Positions 23,801-36,861 of a DNA stretch of 64,000 nt are shown here, in pieces. The stretch is taken from the NCBI GenBank assembly GCA_000499405.2, contig HG738137.1, forward strand, positions 25,721,832-25,785,831. The letters are read 5' to 3'. The translations under genes were made by a program, and so were the position numbers. Source of the DNA: Onchocerca volvulus. Taxonomy: Eukaryota > Nematoda > Chromadorea > Rhabditida > Onchocercidae. The stretch's first letter is position 1. Each line of letters opens with the position of its first letter. The notes beneath the pieces were generated by a model that searched no databases, was not told where the DNA came from, and worked only from the letters and a program-made list of their open reading frames with translations.

Positions 23801-26800
23801 AAATTATCACTCCAAGAAATAATGAAAGGTTTTGAAAACTAAAATATAAATTATAAAAACCTTTTTATTCCACCTAACAGCTGTTTTGATCGAGAGTTTG
23901 GAAATTTCATTGAGAAATTTCAAATCTTAATTAGGACCTAAATTTTTGGTTTTTTTAAGCCCAGATTTTTAATGAATTTCTTTGGAACTTAAATTTCTGA
24001 TGGATTTTTTTGAAAGCTAAATTTTTTTTACAAGTTTCAGGAAGTAAGATTATTCCTTCTCATTATTTTTCTCCGTAATCTGGATGTTGAAATATTTATT
24101 AAAAGTAGTTATATATACTTTGTAATTCCTTATATAAATCATAATTATGCTATTTTATGCATCCATGATTTCTGAATCAAAGATAAATAAAACTTTTGTA
24201 AATCGATATTCAGCATTTTTCATTTGATTGGGTCAAAATTCATCAATTAAATACAAAAATGTGAATTTATTTTACCGGAACTTTTAGTTCTTCAGCAGGA
24301 ACACCTTTTTGCTTGTATTCCATCAATAATGCTTCCAGTAATTCCTCAAATAACCATTCAAGCTTAATTTGAAGAACATTGATGCACATACTGAATAATG
24401 CAAGTCCAATCATTATTAACCCAAAAATTACGAACATATCTACCGAATTCGTTGGTGTTACATCGCCTAAAATTATTTTGAAATTTGAAAAATTTAAATT
24501 TTGCATTAAATTTTAAATTATACTCTCATTCTTAAAATTTCATTTTAAAATATAAAACTTAAAAAGTCTTTTTTTGCAAATATAAGCAAAAAAAAAAAAT
24601 TCGAAAGAAAAAAACTAAAAATAATCCTTAATTCCAAACTTTTCAACAAATATAACGATATTATAAAGTTAAATAGTAGAAACAAATAAAATTAAAATAG
24701 AATTAATAATAAGTATATATGATTAACCGTAACCAATAGTAGTAAGTGAACAGAAGAAGAAATAGAAACTTGTAAAATAATCCCAATCCTTTTCGAATTC
24801 CAAAAAAACTACAGCACACAGGAATACCCATCCTATTGTAATACCAATCTTAAAAAAATAATTTATATTATCCATGCAACAATAAAGAAATAAAAAAATT
24901 TAATAAATGAAAAAAATATTAATCGGAAATTTACATTATATTTAGCATTACCTTACTTTTTTTTTTTGGTTAATATCAGTTAAAGAAAATTAATGTTAAT
25001 CTACATGAATAAAAATGTAAATGCGCCTTGTAGTTCTTTACAAAACGTTGCAAGCTCTCCACCGATTGCTTTCAAATTTTGACACAATCTTATATTCGAA
25101 TAGGCGTTCTTTTTTATATAGACATACTTTTTTTTACGTATCACGGACAGGATAGCTAAAAGTAAGTGAACGGAGTGAATTTTTTGATCACGCCTTCACC
25201 AGCGGACAGAATTTATTCACCACGCCTATTTTCTTCATTGACCCCGGTTACTTTTTGCAACGTTTCAAATCCTTCACCGTTTGATTCGAAATTTTATACA
25301 ATGTTGCATTCGAATAGATGAGTGTTTTAAATAGATAAGGCATGTATTTCGAGCTTTTTTGTCTGTTTTTTGCTTCATGAGGAATTTACATGCAAAGTAT
25401 GGCAGCTCCCTAATTATTATAGCTATTAAATTCTATTCGCATTTTGCATATTTTAAACTAGCTGCACCCGGCTGCGCTTCGCGTGGAAATGGAAAAATAA
25501 CGTATCTAATACACGAGATTACTGTTGCAAGGAATTTAGAAAATATGTTTAATAACTTGGTTGTTGCAAATGATTCAACTTATTGTGGACAATTTAATTC
25601 GCCAATTATTAAAGTTAATGAAGTGATAATTTCATTAAAAAATTTTTATTTCGCTTTACAAGTGAACTCGATGACCTAAATAGAATAGAAATAATTTTTA
25701 AATTCTCCTCGAGCGGTTTAATGAGCTTCAATCCTTGTATTAACACTGCAGCTTGAAATCCTTCTGTCCGTCCTATGATTTCTCTCACACACAAAAAAGA
25801 AGTAATACTTTCTCTAAATGGAGATTTGAGCACTACAGATTTATGGAACTATCGAAGAATTTTTCGCTTGTTATGGAGTACGAAACACAGGAAGGATACT
25901 TGTTGCAAGAACTAATTAATTTTAATTAATTATTTAAGTATTGCTGGATGAAATATAACTCTTTAAGAATCAGTACAAAAGGCTGTCTTTTTTTTTTTTT
26001 GGAAGAAAAAACACCACCGTCATCAATTTTTATTATATTATTACTAGCTGTACCCGGTCACACTCCGCAAGGACGGTTCCAGCTAATCCATATAAATAGA
26101 AATGCGAATGTTTGTTTGTTCAAAATCTTAAATCTCCAAAATCCTTCAAACAGTTCCTTTTGGAATGCAACTTTGCATCAATTTCGAATGCAATGCTGTA
26201 TGAAATTTTCAAATCATTGGTGTTCGTCCACTTATTCTCATCTTTCACAGGTGTGATAGGTAAAAAAAAAAAGTAGATATATCAAGATAAAAATACGCGT
26301 CGATTCGAATACAAGGTCAAAATTTGAAAGTAATAGGTAAAGAACTTGTGAAGTTATGTAAGGAGTAACAGCAATGAAGATTTATATCTTTATTTTTATA
26401 AATTATTTATTCATTATCATCATCCGATGGATGAAGAAAGGCAGTAGAAAATCGAATAACGGGCAAAAAAAGCACGAGTGGTTAGGCGGAATTAAAAGGA
26501 TGGAAAAATCTATTGCCATAAATGAAATGATGGGTAGACGTAAGCGGAAGGAAGCAAAAACATTTTCGAATAAATTTTTAAGAATAAAAAAATAGCATAC
26601 CGGTAATACTAGTGGAATATGGCCATTATGAAGCGAATTTTGTTTTTTCTTTTTTACCGCTCTACCGGAACATATCCACGCTATATGCTCCATTAAACTG
26701 CAATTGAAGATAAAAAAGAAAGTTGGAGAAATTTTATTTTGCATCTTAAAAAGGTTAGTACTAAATATAATATTGTGCATTATTTAAATATAACACTGTT

Positions 26801-29800
26801 ATCGTTATCAACTGATAAGTTTTCTATCACTTTTCATATACAGTCAAGTTTTCAAAACATCTTAATGTTTCAAAATAGTTAAAATAATGTTGTATAGTTG
26901 TTATTAAATATGATAATCGCTAGACAATTGATAAATTAATATTTGAATGATTGAAGTTTGAAAACTTTGTTTTTATACCTTGTATTAATAATATCCAAAT
27001 TAATTATTAATTAAAGATTTATAATGGGTTCGTAATGAATAATTAATTATTTGCAAAATTTTCTCAAATATTACAAACATTAAAACTTTTTTAATCGTAA
27101 ACTTATACATAATGCCTGTAATCTTTCACAATTTCTGTCAATTATATTTATTTAATTATCATTCCATCTATTTTGTTCGATTTAATTAACTATTATATTC
27201 CGTTATTGCTTGTTTTATGCCATTTGTTTATTGTTTACTTGACTTAATTTCATTTTAATTTACTCCTAACCCTCTAATCTAATTTGAAATTATAATTAAC
27301 CTTAGGAATTGATTCCAAAATTGTTCCAAAACTTGAAGTGATTGTCGGCCAAGTTTATGCAAAATCATTAATACAAGTGGTATACCGATTGTTGCATATA
27401 GCATTGTTGCTAATCGTCCAAGTTTAGTTTGAGCTGTTATATTACCATAACCTATCGTTGTATAAGTTGTCACTAAACGTTATCATATCAATATCAGTAT
27501 TAGTATCATATCACAATCAGGATATTCTCGTTCTTTTTTTTTGTTTCTTTTTGCAAAAATAATTTAAGGAAATTCTATTTCTTTACGAATTATTTCAGCA
27601 AATACTTTTTCAAAATTAAAAATGCAAAAAAAAAACTTAACTAAAAAAAAGTCCAAAGAATTATGAAGAAAAGAAGATAAACATATGATATGAAAGATTG
27701 ATTTGATTTTTTGTTTTTAATTCCTAAATTTTTGATTGGTTAATTTTATCGAAAAATAAAAATAAGAAATGGTTAATTAAATCTCTTCAAATTATGATGA
27801 GAGATAGGAAAAAGAAAATTTTGACATAAGTTTATATAGCACAACAAATTTGCCAAATATTTTTCATATCACACCGAAAATATCGCAACAGCAATATCAG
27901 TTGTCAATTCATATGGTGATATTTTTGTTTTATCTTCTTTATCATTTATATTTTCGTTATCAATCTGTTAAAGAACTACCAGCCAAGAACATTGCATTCC
28001 AAAATGTCCAAGTTGGAGTAAAAAGATGATTTAAACCAGTTAAAATTTCAAAATGCGATAAAGCAGCATTCATTTTGCGACGAATAATAATTGAATTCGC
28101 ATTTTGTTCCAGTGCAATTTCCCAATATCTTAATGACAGCTGAAAATTTGTGGGATCATTAAAAATTATTAATCAAGCATTTGTCAATAATTATTAATTT
28201 AAACTTAAATTTTGATTCAATTTTTTATATGTAAAATGATGAAATTTAAGTCAAACTTGCATCTTTTTTTGTTTTTAAAGTTATCTCCATTGATCAGGAA
28301 TTTTCTTCAAAAATTTATTAATCGAATTAACAAAATATAGTTACTTTTAAGTTTAATTTGAATATATAAATGAATATAAAAGAAAGAAAAAGTTAATAAT
28401 AGCATTAATAACGAAATTATTTATAACATCTGTCAAATAATTTAAATATTATATTTCAAGAAAAGATCTAATCTAACTGATCCCTAATGGTGATAAAACA
28501 CTGAAACGAAGAAACTTCTGATAAGATAAGTAATAGGTAAGTAATAATCTAAAACGGAATAATACTAATATGATGTGAAGAATTGTATAAGCTTAATAAT
28601 AACTTTCCCCGTCCTTAATTAATTTACATTACCGTATTTTCATCTAATTAAAATGCAGAAAGTCTAGCATAACTTAGGTAATATCTATTAGGTATAGATT
28701 TAATTAATAGTAATAATATTACCTGTTCAGTATAATTTCTCAGAGCATGGATTTGACCAAATTTATTACCAAAATGATGAATCCAAATAATTTCCGGATT
28801 TGCTGAGTGCAATATTTTAGCTTTATAACTTTCCTGATCCGATAAATGGTATACATTTAGGATGTACCAATAAATTGCCTATGAAATTTCGTAATTTTAT
28901 TTATTGTGCTAATAGTTGCATAAAAGAAACAAATTTTTGTATATATTTATTGTATATATTTATTTATTTATTTATTTATTTATCTATTTATTTATTTATT
29001 TACTCATTTATTTATTTATTTATTTATCTACCTACTGATTACCTACTGCTAACTATAAAAATTTGTTCATTTATTCTTATTTATGTTTCTATTCATTTTC
29101 CATCTATTTATTTATCGATTTACTTATAACTTATTTACTTATACAACAAATCAATTGTTTATTTATACATCGACCTATTTATATATTCATTATTTAGTAA
29201 TTATCTAACTGATTTTAATTGCCTACTAGTTATTCATCCATTCATTCATTGTTTCATTTATTTATCTGTTTACATTTTTACTAATTTATTAACATTTTGT
29301 TGCCCATTTATTTATTTATTTATTAACTCTGTTTATTTAATTTAATTAAAAAAAAAAAAAACGTCCGGCCCAAAGGATGAAATATGTGAAACTTGTATTT
29401 ACTGTCTTTAAATTATATAAAATTAAATACGAAAATGATTTAATTAATCTGAAATCAAAATGCAAAGTTTAGCTTAATTCATAAAAATAATTATACAGAT
29501 AAATCTATCCCATTCATGGTTTCCGGTATTCCTTCTAATTTATTTCAGTATTTTCAAAAAATTTCATAATATTTCAACCAGACCAATCTTTCTTTCTTTT
29601 AGCTAATATTTTTTAATAAAGAAGTAAAAAGTTTTCATATTTTGAGCGGGAAAACCTTAAGAAAATAAAAACTATCTGGTGTATCTCAGATTTTACTGCG
29701 GATAAAGAAGGATATGAAAAGATGGAATAATCATTCGGATTTGGCAACATTATTATCAGGTAATCCGGACATCGATCATCAGTTCCATCACTAGACTGTT

Positions 29801-31421
29801 TAATAATAATCCATCAAAATAATGGATTTTAAACTAAATAGATTTCAGAGAAAATGAAGCGAAGAAATGACCGTCCAGATTTTCTGATGATTCTAATTGA
29901 CTGAAAAGAGGAGAAGTAATCCGGAAACAATCCGAATTCTTTTTATCGCTATTCTTCTGCACATCAACAACATCTGATGGATTCCTTACTCATTGATATG
30001 AGAATTTTGACTCAAAATAATCTGTTAATAAAATTTGAAAATTTTAAAAATTTATTTCCAGATAAAAATGAATTCAAACCTTATCGATTCGATTTAACGC
30101 AAAGCATTTATAACTTCGAATATTTTTACTCAGTTCGAATCGATTATTGCTATATTTGGATCGAATTTGCAGGATCATTTTTTCAGTGCTTAGTATCATT
30201 CGATACATCTTACGTTCTTCCAATTTGAAATATGCTTTCTTTTGAACCAACATTAATTTTTCGCTGGGACATTCAATCAGATAAAAGGTCAATCCACCAA
30301 AAAATGAATAAGCTATCAAAATAAAAACCGGAAATGTCGAATGAACAATGGATTTGTTGTAGATAAGCTGTAAATTAATCAAATATTTTACTTATAATTA
30401 ATCCTTTTTAAAGATATATCTTTTTTTTTTTCATATTTTTCAATTTTTTTCCTAATTAGCATCAAATTCTTTTCGATAAGATATTCTTAGCATTATTTTT
30501 CGTAAGATTATAAAAAATTATTTCCACCAAAATCTATATCATTTCTTATCTCTAACATTTACATCACAAATCACAACATGCAATTTCCTTTTTTTATTTT
30601 TATTTTTAAACTTTATTTAATGCTTATTTTTCTTCCTGATAACACATATCAGTATCATGATATGTCTGCCATATTTCATTTATTATCACTAACTGGACAA
30701 TAGATTTTTATTCAAATTAATGTGATCTTATTAAATCAAAACTAATGACCAATTTCTTTTCTTCGTTTTAATTTAAAAAAAAAGAAACTTTCATTCTGTT
30801 TGAACCTGTAATTGAGAATAAAAAAGCTTTAATAAAGATTTTTTCCTTGCAGATTTCGGATAGCACAATTTGATGGTTTCATCGGATGTGTGTTGTGACG
30901 TTTTCAAATTTTCATCATTTTGTAAATTGTGCTTCTGAAAAAGTTCTCAGTCACAAAGAATAATTTCTATTGATGTTTTCAAATAATAATTATAATAAAT
31001 TAATCAATTCTTATTCGAAATATAATGATTATACATTCACAATTAAGGCCAAATTATTTCAATAATTGTAATCAATAATCGTGATCATTGATGATACTTT
31101 TCTATAAATAGTATTTTTAATTTTTAAATTATTATTAGTAAAAAGATAAAGATAATGACGATATCATAAATCAGTATCTGTTATTAATATTTTTAGTACC
31201 ATATATGATATAATTAATCATACAATATTTCAATCGAAGAACAAAATGTATGATAATTTTTTTTTTCTTTTAAATGTAATTTAGTAGAAAAAAAAAAAAC
31301 AACAATTTACTGGATTTAATGACTTGAAATTGTAAAATGGATTTCGTGAGGATCGATATGAGAACGAAGATTGTTGTCGTTTTTCGTTCAAACCAGATAG
31401 GACCAGCTTTGTTGGCTTCAT
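20821..31421 (-). CDS. Two-pore-domain (K2P/TWK) potassium channel, fourteen exons
   Basis: Exons: 31421-31311, 30934-30806, 30367-30080, 28878-28723, 28139-27980, 27472-27301, 26697-26601, 24848-24728, 24466-24276, 23610-23455, 22940-22789, 22580-22483, 21870-21698, 20931-20821. All phases match and give 704 residues. Layout: polar N-terminus (1-80), TM1 (about 91-111), an extracellular loop of about 150 residues, pore 1 with filter TTIGYGN (286-292), TM2 (IGIPLVLMILHKL), a basic linker with KKKK, TM3 (GWVFLCAVVFL), pore 2 with filter TTIGYGD (407-413), TM4 (about 421-446), then a long cytosolic tail with an Arg/Lys-rich stretch and a Gln/Ser-rich stretch ending QSGGAE. K2P channels dimerise and carry background K+ current; nematodes have many. 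The GA|GTCAGA donor of exon 11 is atypical, but only it and TG|GTCGGA give the phase needed by exon 12. The exact TWK member cannot be assigned. Confidence 0.93.
25020..25345 (-). repeat. Interspersed repeat family R1, two tandem partial copies, reverse orientation
   Basis: Read on the minus strand, two partial copies (about 25250-25345 and 25020-25140) show the family's 3' half: poly-A with GTATGTCTATAT, CGCCTATTCGAAT, TTTGAAAGCAATCGGTG and an AGCTTG/AACTTG end. They sit in the K2P intron between exons 7 and 8. Compare the forward copies at 26046-26395, 51443-51672 and 51780-51915. Confidence 0.75.
25455..25500 (+). repeat. R1 family 5' fragment
   Basis: The sequence CTAGCTGCACCCGGCTGCG matches the start of the R1 interspersed repeat (CTAGCTGTACCCGGTCACA at 26046). 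Only the head of the element is clear; what follows has diverged. Confidence 0.6.
26046..26395 (+). repeat. R1 interspersed repeat, near-complete copy
   Basis: This starts CTAGCTGTACCCGG, continues with TCCATATAAATAGAAATG, GTGTGATAGGTAAAAAAAAA and a CGCGTCGATTCGAAT block, and ends near a TTTATTTTTATAAATT tail. The order and words match the copies at 51443 and, in reverse, 25020-25345. It is about 350 bp and non-coding, so probably a SINE-like or non-autonomous element. It lies in a K2P intron. Confidence 0.75.
26738..26830 (+). repeat. 93-bp dispersed duplicate, copy 1
   Basis: This segment begins TTTTGCATCTTAAAAA and ends ACTGATAAGTTTTCTATCAC. It matches 42703-42797 with only a few mismatches, 16 kb away in the same orientation. 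It lies in a K2P intron directly upstream (in gene orientation) of exon 7. Confidence 0.8.
28943..29340 (+). repeat. (TTTA)n microsatellite and degenerate flank
   Basis: A nearly pure TTTA/ATTT run occupies about 28943-29025 and decays into CTAT/TTAT-rich sequence to about 29340. It lies in the K2P intron between exons 3 and 4, and accounts for the Tyr/Leu/Ile-repeat open frame there. Confidence 0.85.
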
Positions 31422-32210
31422 TTATACATCAATAAATTCTTGGCTTATTAGTCCAAATGTCCAAATACATAGATGTGAGAATTATTATAATTAATTTAGA
31501 TTCTTTTATATTCCACTGAAATCTTTTCCCTTTCTATTTTGATTATCTTATTAATAATGCCTTAATATAATAGATTTTAGAACAAACAGTGACATAGATA
31601 TTTAGCGATAAATGATCATCCTCAATTTTTTTTTTAAATAATAATTATTAACCACAAAAAACTCAACCTAAATTATTCAATATTTTGAAAAAATAGATAA
31701 TCTAAAAATGCTAACATTTTCATGTAAAGCAAACTTGGACATATCATATATACAGAATTTCAAGAAAGCCGAGTAAATATTATCAGATGAAGGAGTTAAA
31801 ATTATTGAAAACTTAATCACTGATTATTTCTAAAAATTTCTAGAAGTTACGAGTTTTAGAAACCTTTCTGCAGAAAAATATTGAGTTTCGCTTTTAGTTT
31901 TTTTATGCTCCATTTTTATTTCCTTGCCAGCTTGAATTTAAATCTCTTCTTTCATTTCAATTTATGTCACCATTCTCTTCGATATTCTACAGCTTTGTTT
32001 AAACCTATTTCCAATTATTTTCATTATTTTTATTTTCAATCAAGTATCCCGAAATTCCAATATATTTTAAAATCTGATTCTTTTTTTTTTTTTTTTTAAA
32101 TATATTTCCAACTATCTAAAACCATCATATGAAAGCTCGTAAAATTTCTTCCGATTCATTTCAAAGGCTTTAATGAAATAAAATACAAAAAAGTTTCATC
32201 CAAACTCAAC
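31422..32210. other. Intergenic DNA between the K2P gene and SUPT3H
   Basis: This is AT-rich sequence with no supported exon. It should contain the K2P promoter next to its first exon and the SUPT3H 3' flank. The plus-strand ORF at 31881-32099 is Phe-rich and looks like chance opening. Confidence 0.45.
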
Positions 32211-32216
32211 TTTATT
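32211..32216 (-). promoter_or_regulatory. Possible poly(A) signal of SUPT3H
   Basis: AATAAA on the minus strand lies about 245 bases past the SUPT3H stop codon. It is the nearest well-placed hexamer. Confidence 0.4.
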
Positions 32217-32459
32217 TAACATAAACAAATAAATGATAAATAGGAGATAATATACACCATGAAATATTTTACTTTCACAACAAACGATATCGCTGTTACC
32301 AGGAATAATTGGTTACTTACAATTTACAACATGATTTCTTTCTTGGTGTAACATTCTTGCGAATACATTGGTAAAGAGAGATAATGAATTTCGTTTCATG
32401 CGACCTGCTTCGCATTTCTTGCAATTTTTTCCCCATGGAAGTATTATTTTCAGTGCAAG

Positions 32460-35090
32460 CTAACACTGATAGGATCCAACGAGAATATTACCACCAATCA
32501 TATATGCTTTGTTTTTTCGCAGCGATTCCTCATAATGCCTGGGTTGCAAAGCTTTAAAGGGATAAATATCAACGAAATGATTCTTTCCCTCTTCCCTTCG
32601 TGACCATAATGCACCCTCGACTATACAACAAATCATTTCACATGCCATATAGTTTAGGACCACTAGAGCATTTGGAGCAATTTCAGGACTGCCCAACCAT
32701 TTCAGAAATCGACCAATTTTTGCTTTCCTGCAATTTATAAAAATCTAAAATGTGAATTAAGAAAATTTATTTTTTTTTGTCAAAATATGCCATTTTCAAA
32801 TACTAATTATTCAGTAAAATGCATAATGTAATAATTACTCAACTGCATGACAGATATGAATCTGAAAAGTTCCTAAAAGAAACCTGGTCCTTAAATATTC
32901 ATCTCTGAATATTAGAATATCTATTCAGATAATTTGAAAGCGTTAACTGCAAAAAGAATCATTTGAAGTATCTAAGACATGAAAATGGATTTGAGCTTGA
33001 AAATTTTTTAAATATTGAAATAAATTTTAATTTCAAATTAATACCTAACGCCATGTCCAGCGCAGAAACTATATGTTCTTGCTACCGTATATTCTTTATA
33101 CTCATCTTCATCCATCAGTGCTGTACGTTCTGATAATCTTTTCAATCGTTCGCGTTTTTCTTCATCAACTTTTACATCACTTTTCAGATACCTTTGCAGC
33201 TCGCCCGTTACATCGAATAATCCAATAGTATCATATATTGATTGTGCTCTAAAATAAAATATACATGCAAATAAACAATTTACAAAAGTAAATTGTTATT
33301 AATAAGTATCAAACATACTGTTACTTATTTGAAATCATTAATATGCTTCTTTTACTAATAATACATATTGATAAATTATTGAATAATAAGCTCAATGAGC
33401 CAATCGGTAGCAATATTACTGTTTACTATTATAATCATTTTACACTAAAATAATACTCACTGCACAAAAAAGTACAAATTGGAATAACATCACTACAATC
33501 AAGCTGAAATTTCAGTAGCATAACAATCATTGCTTATATTATTTCAAAATGACTTATTTATAGAAAAATACAAAGCCATCTAATCTATTCTTTCAGCATA
33601 TTTCTTGCTCTATTTCATGATATTAAATTCGTTGTTACTCACCAAAGTGTATCAAAAGCTACATAACTTTTATCAATTGCAGCTAAATATATATTAAAAA
33701 CTCTAATCCCATTAAAATATCATAAATTATTTAGATATGGAAAAAAAATCAACGAATCATTTAAGGAATTCAATTAATGACAAACTCTTTTCCACAGAAA
33801 TCTGAACCGCTACTCGGAACTCCAACTAGAATATCACATTCCGTCTCATAATCTTCACTGAAACCTTTTAGCAAATCTGCTGACTGCAAAAAATTATATT
33901 CATTCAAGTCAATATAATTTTAATTTTCAGCAGTAAAATGATATATATGACTTTTATTCTTTCCTTGATGCTTGTCTTCTGTTAAATGTCCTTCCTACAT
34001 CAATTTGAATTCATTACCAATTAAATTTCAGCTCAAATCTTACGAAAAAAAAGTAATTTTCATGATTGCAAATATATATGCAACATGTATGGAAAAAATC
34101 TCTAAAATGTAAAAATTCAGGGGAATCCCTTAAATTTCGAATAGATCTCGTAAATTCTCTTCAAGATATTGAATCTATTTAAAAAAAAAAAATGCTCATG
34201 AATTATTTACCTTAGCCATACGATAAATCCGAACAAGATGGAACGGTTTTTGGCGTAGAAGAAATAATAAATCCACACATTCGATTTTTTTGCACCTGCA
34301 AAAAAAATTAAAGTTGAAAACAAATGAATAAAAAATTTTTAACGAAATTTCAAAATTCATGAAAAATATGAAACGAAATAATTCAAAAAAAAAAATATTT
34401 TCTACCCTCGTAATGTTGCACATTTTTTAGCTCTATTCATTGTATCCGTCAACTGATTATGCAAAATGTCGGCGACGAGTTGCTGACATCTAAAAGATTC
34501 CATTCATTCATTTAAATCTTTTTTTTCTTTAATATGATTATACTGTGAATTCTAATTAAAAATTAAAATTAACGCGTAAAACGAAAAAAAAGAAGCAAAG
34601 TAATTTTATATAATAATACTGAGAATTAAAACGGAATATTGATATATTAAATTTTGTTTCCAGACTGCATAAATAATAAAGATACATAAATGTAGAAAGA
34701 ATAAAAAAACTGAAACTGCAGATATTTCATGGCATAAAGACCGTCGGTATATGTAACATAATTCAAGGTCACAAAAAAGCTACAAAATTAACAAATTAGT
34801 AATTTTTGCGTTTTCAATCTTCGCGTTTCGGTTGGTGCATCAATCAACCAAAATACAACGATTAAAAAACCTGATATCATGCAAAGTTAGTCATTGCCAA
34901 CTAATAAATAATTTTAACTATAAGAAATAATTACTAAAGCTGAATGTAATTTCATGAAATAATTCAAATTCTTATTAAAAAAAACTAACGTTTCAATTGG
35001 TTCAGCTTCATCGCCATATGCAAACATTAATTTTCCAACAATTTCATAAATATCTTCCGGGACTGAAATATGAGCCATCATTTCATTCAT
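32460..35090 (-). CDS. SUPT3H: Transcription initiation protein SPT3 homologue (SUPT3H), six exons
   Basis: Exons 35090-34990, 34489-34406, 34295-34211, 33883-33786, 33248-33045 and 32727-32460 join with matching phases to 279 residues (human about 317). The N-terminal histone fold reads EIVGKLMFAYGDEAEPIETCQQ, DILHNQL, ATLRGCKKIECVDLLFLLRQK; the middle has DTIGLFDVTGELQRY...ERTALMDEDEYKEY; the C-terminal histone fold reads GRFLKWLG...NALVVLNYMACEMICCIVEGAL and LQPRHYEESLRKNKAY. This order is specific to Spt3; TAF13 has only the first part. Spt3 is a SAGA coactivator subunit that helps deliver TBP to promoters. The start MNEMMAHIS is the first ATG after an in-frame stop; a second ATG pair lies three codons on. 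Confidence 0.93.
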
Positions 35091-36860
35091 AGATTTAACT
35101 GATCACTTATCTATTCATTCATTAAACGATCAGTGATTCACTTGTTCATCTGTTCAATCCAATTAATCAGTTCATCAGGAAGCTATAAAAAAGTATTCAA
35201 TTTAAAAATATCGTCATAAAAATACCAGTTTGGTAAATTTCACAACATCACCAGTTCTACTGACTTCATCATAAACAACGAAAACACTGATTTTTACACA
35301 TCAATCTATGGGATGGAAAAATGAATTTAAGGAAATAACTATTTGAAAATGAAGAAATATTTAATTAGCAATTTTACAGCTTTATAATTTTTTCTCAGAT
35401 ATTATGCAATTTGAAATATCAAAAATAAAACAAATCTTTTAATTTGCTAAATAATTGAATAAAAATTTGAAGTTAACGATGTAATCATATGTAAAAATGA
35501 AGTAATTGACGTAGTAAACAAAATATAAACTATTTAATACATATACAAAAATAATGAAGAGAATTTATAAAGCATCCGAGAGTCTTTAACATCAAATTCA
35601 AAATGCATGACAAAAAATAAGTTTGAATTTTGAAAAATTACGAACCTTTTGTTTTAAAATAATAAAGTACCGATAAAAGTCTAATTTTACGTAAATATTT
35701 TGAAAATACAACTGCACTTCTATCTCAAAATAAAATTAAGGTCAAAGATTAACTCTTCGATTGTGTCAATGCATAAAAATCAATCTACTGATAAGGAAAA
35801 TTGTAATCAGAAAACTAGTATTGAGAATTTTTCTTTTTTCCTTCTAACGATGTAAAATTTCATTCGTCATTTAACGTTTCTTTACAAAAAAGATGAATTC
35901 ATTTCGCTATTTCATCAATTCAAGAATTTTTTTTTTTGAAACATTTTACTTATTTGAATTTCATTTAGCTATTTCCCTCATTCAAGAAATATTTCGAAAT
36001 ATTTTATGTATTTAAACATCCCTTAATTCTATTCGTTAATTCGTCATTTTGTTATTTCATTCATTCAATAAACACTTCAATATTTTACCTACTTAAATTT
36101 CATTCGTTCAAACAAATAATAAAAAAGTAAAGAAAATTATTGCCTGCTTCAATAGTTAATTTACTTAAAGTTCATTTTGTTATTTTACCCATTTAAAGAA
36201 CACTTCAATATTTAATTTATTTAGTGTTCGTTCGCTATTTCATCTATTTAAGAAATATTTTCAAAACATTTCATACATTTCAATATCATTCGTTTATTCC
36301 GCATTTGTTACTTCATTGATTCAAAAAATATTTCCATAATTTATTTACTTAAATTTCATTTCTTATTTCACTTATTTATGAAATATTTCTATTTTATCTA
36401 TTTAATTTAAAACTTATTCAACTTGACTTATCCTTCTAAATTTCGCCTATTTCAATAGATACTATAGTTTTCTTTTTTTCTTCCTATCTCTTACTTTCAC
36501 TCTCTCATTTTTGTATCGAAAATTACTTCTTGCTCAATTATCTTTTCTTTTTTTATTAAATTCGCATTTCATACAAATTTCAATCTAATATGTCAAAAAT
36601 TCCCTGATGAAAAAATATGACATCTTTTGAACGTACCAGCTATTGCACGTTAATTTAATAAACATTGGCTTAAATCTAGCTAAATCTTTCATTTGACAAT
36701 CATTAAAATACTATAATATGTATATACGTCAACGTAAAACTTGAAAATTGATGCCAATTAAGCAAATCGATAATATTTCGGTAAACAATTGAGCTGATAA
36801 ATGGCAAAATTTACTGATAAGATTAAATTTGATGATAAGTATGAGTTAGAAAAAAAAAAG
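35091..36860. other. Intergenic DNA with minisatellite
   Basis: No exon is supported. The SUPT3H promoter should lie at the lower end. A degenerate tandem repeat occupies about 35890-36440. Confidence 0.5.
35890..36440. repeat. Degenerate tandem repeat, unit about 55-60 bp
   Basis: Successive imperfect copies share TTTCATTCGCTATTTCAT, CATTCAAGAAATATTT and TATTTTACTTATTTAAA blocks in the same order. I count about eight to nine copies. No coding role is visible. Confidence 0.65.
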
Positions 36861-36861
36861 A

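Noticed and set aside
28875..29129. 84-residue Tyr/Leu-repeat ORF
   Set aside because: It is a translation of the TTTA microsatellite.
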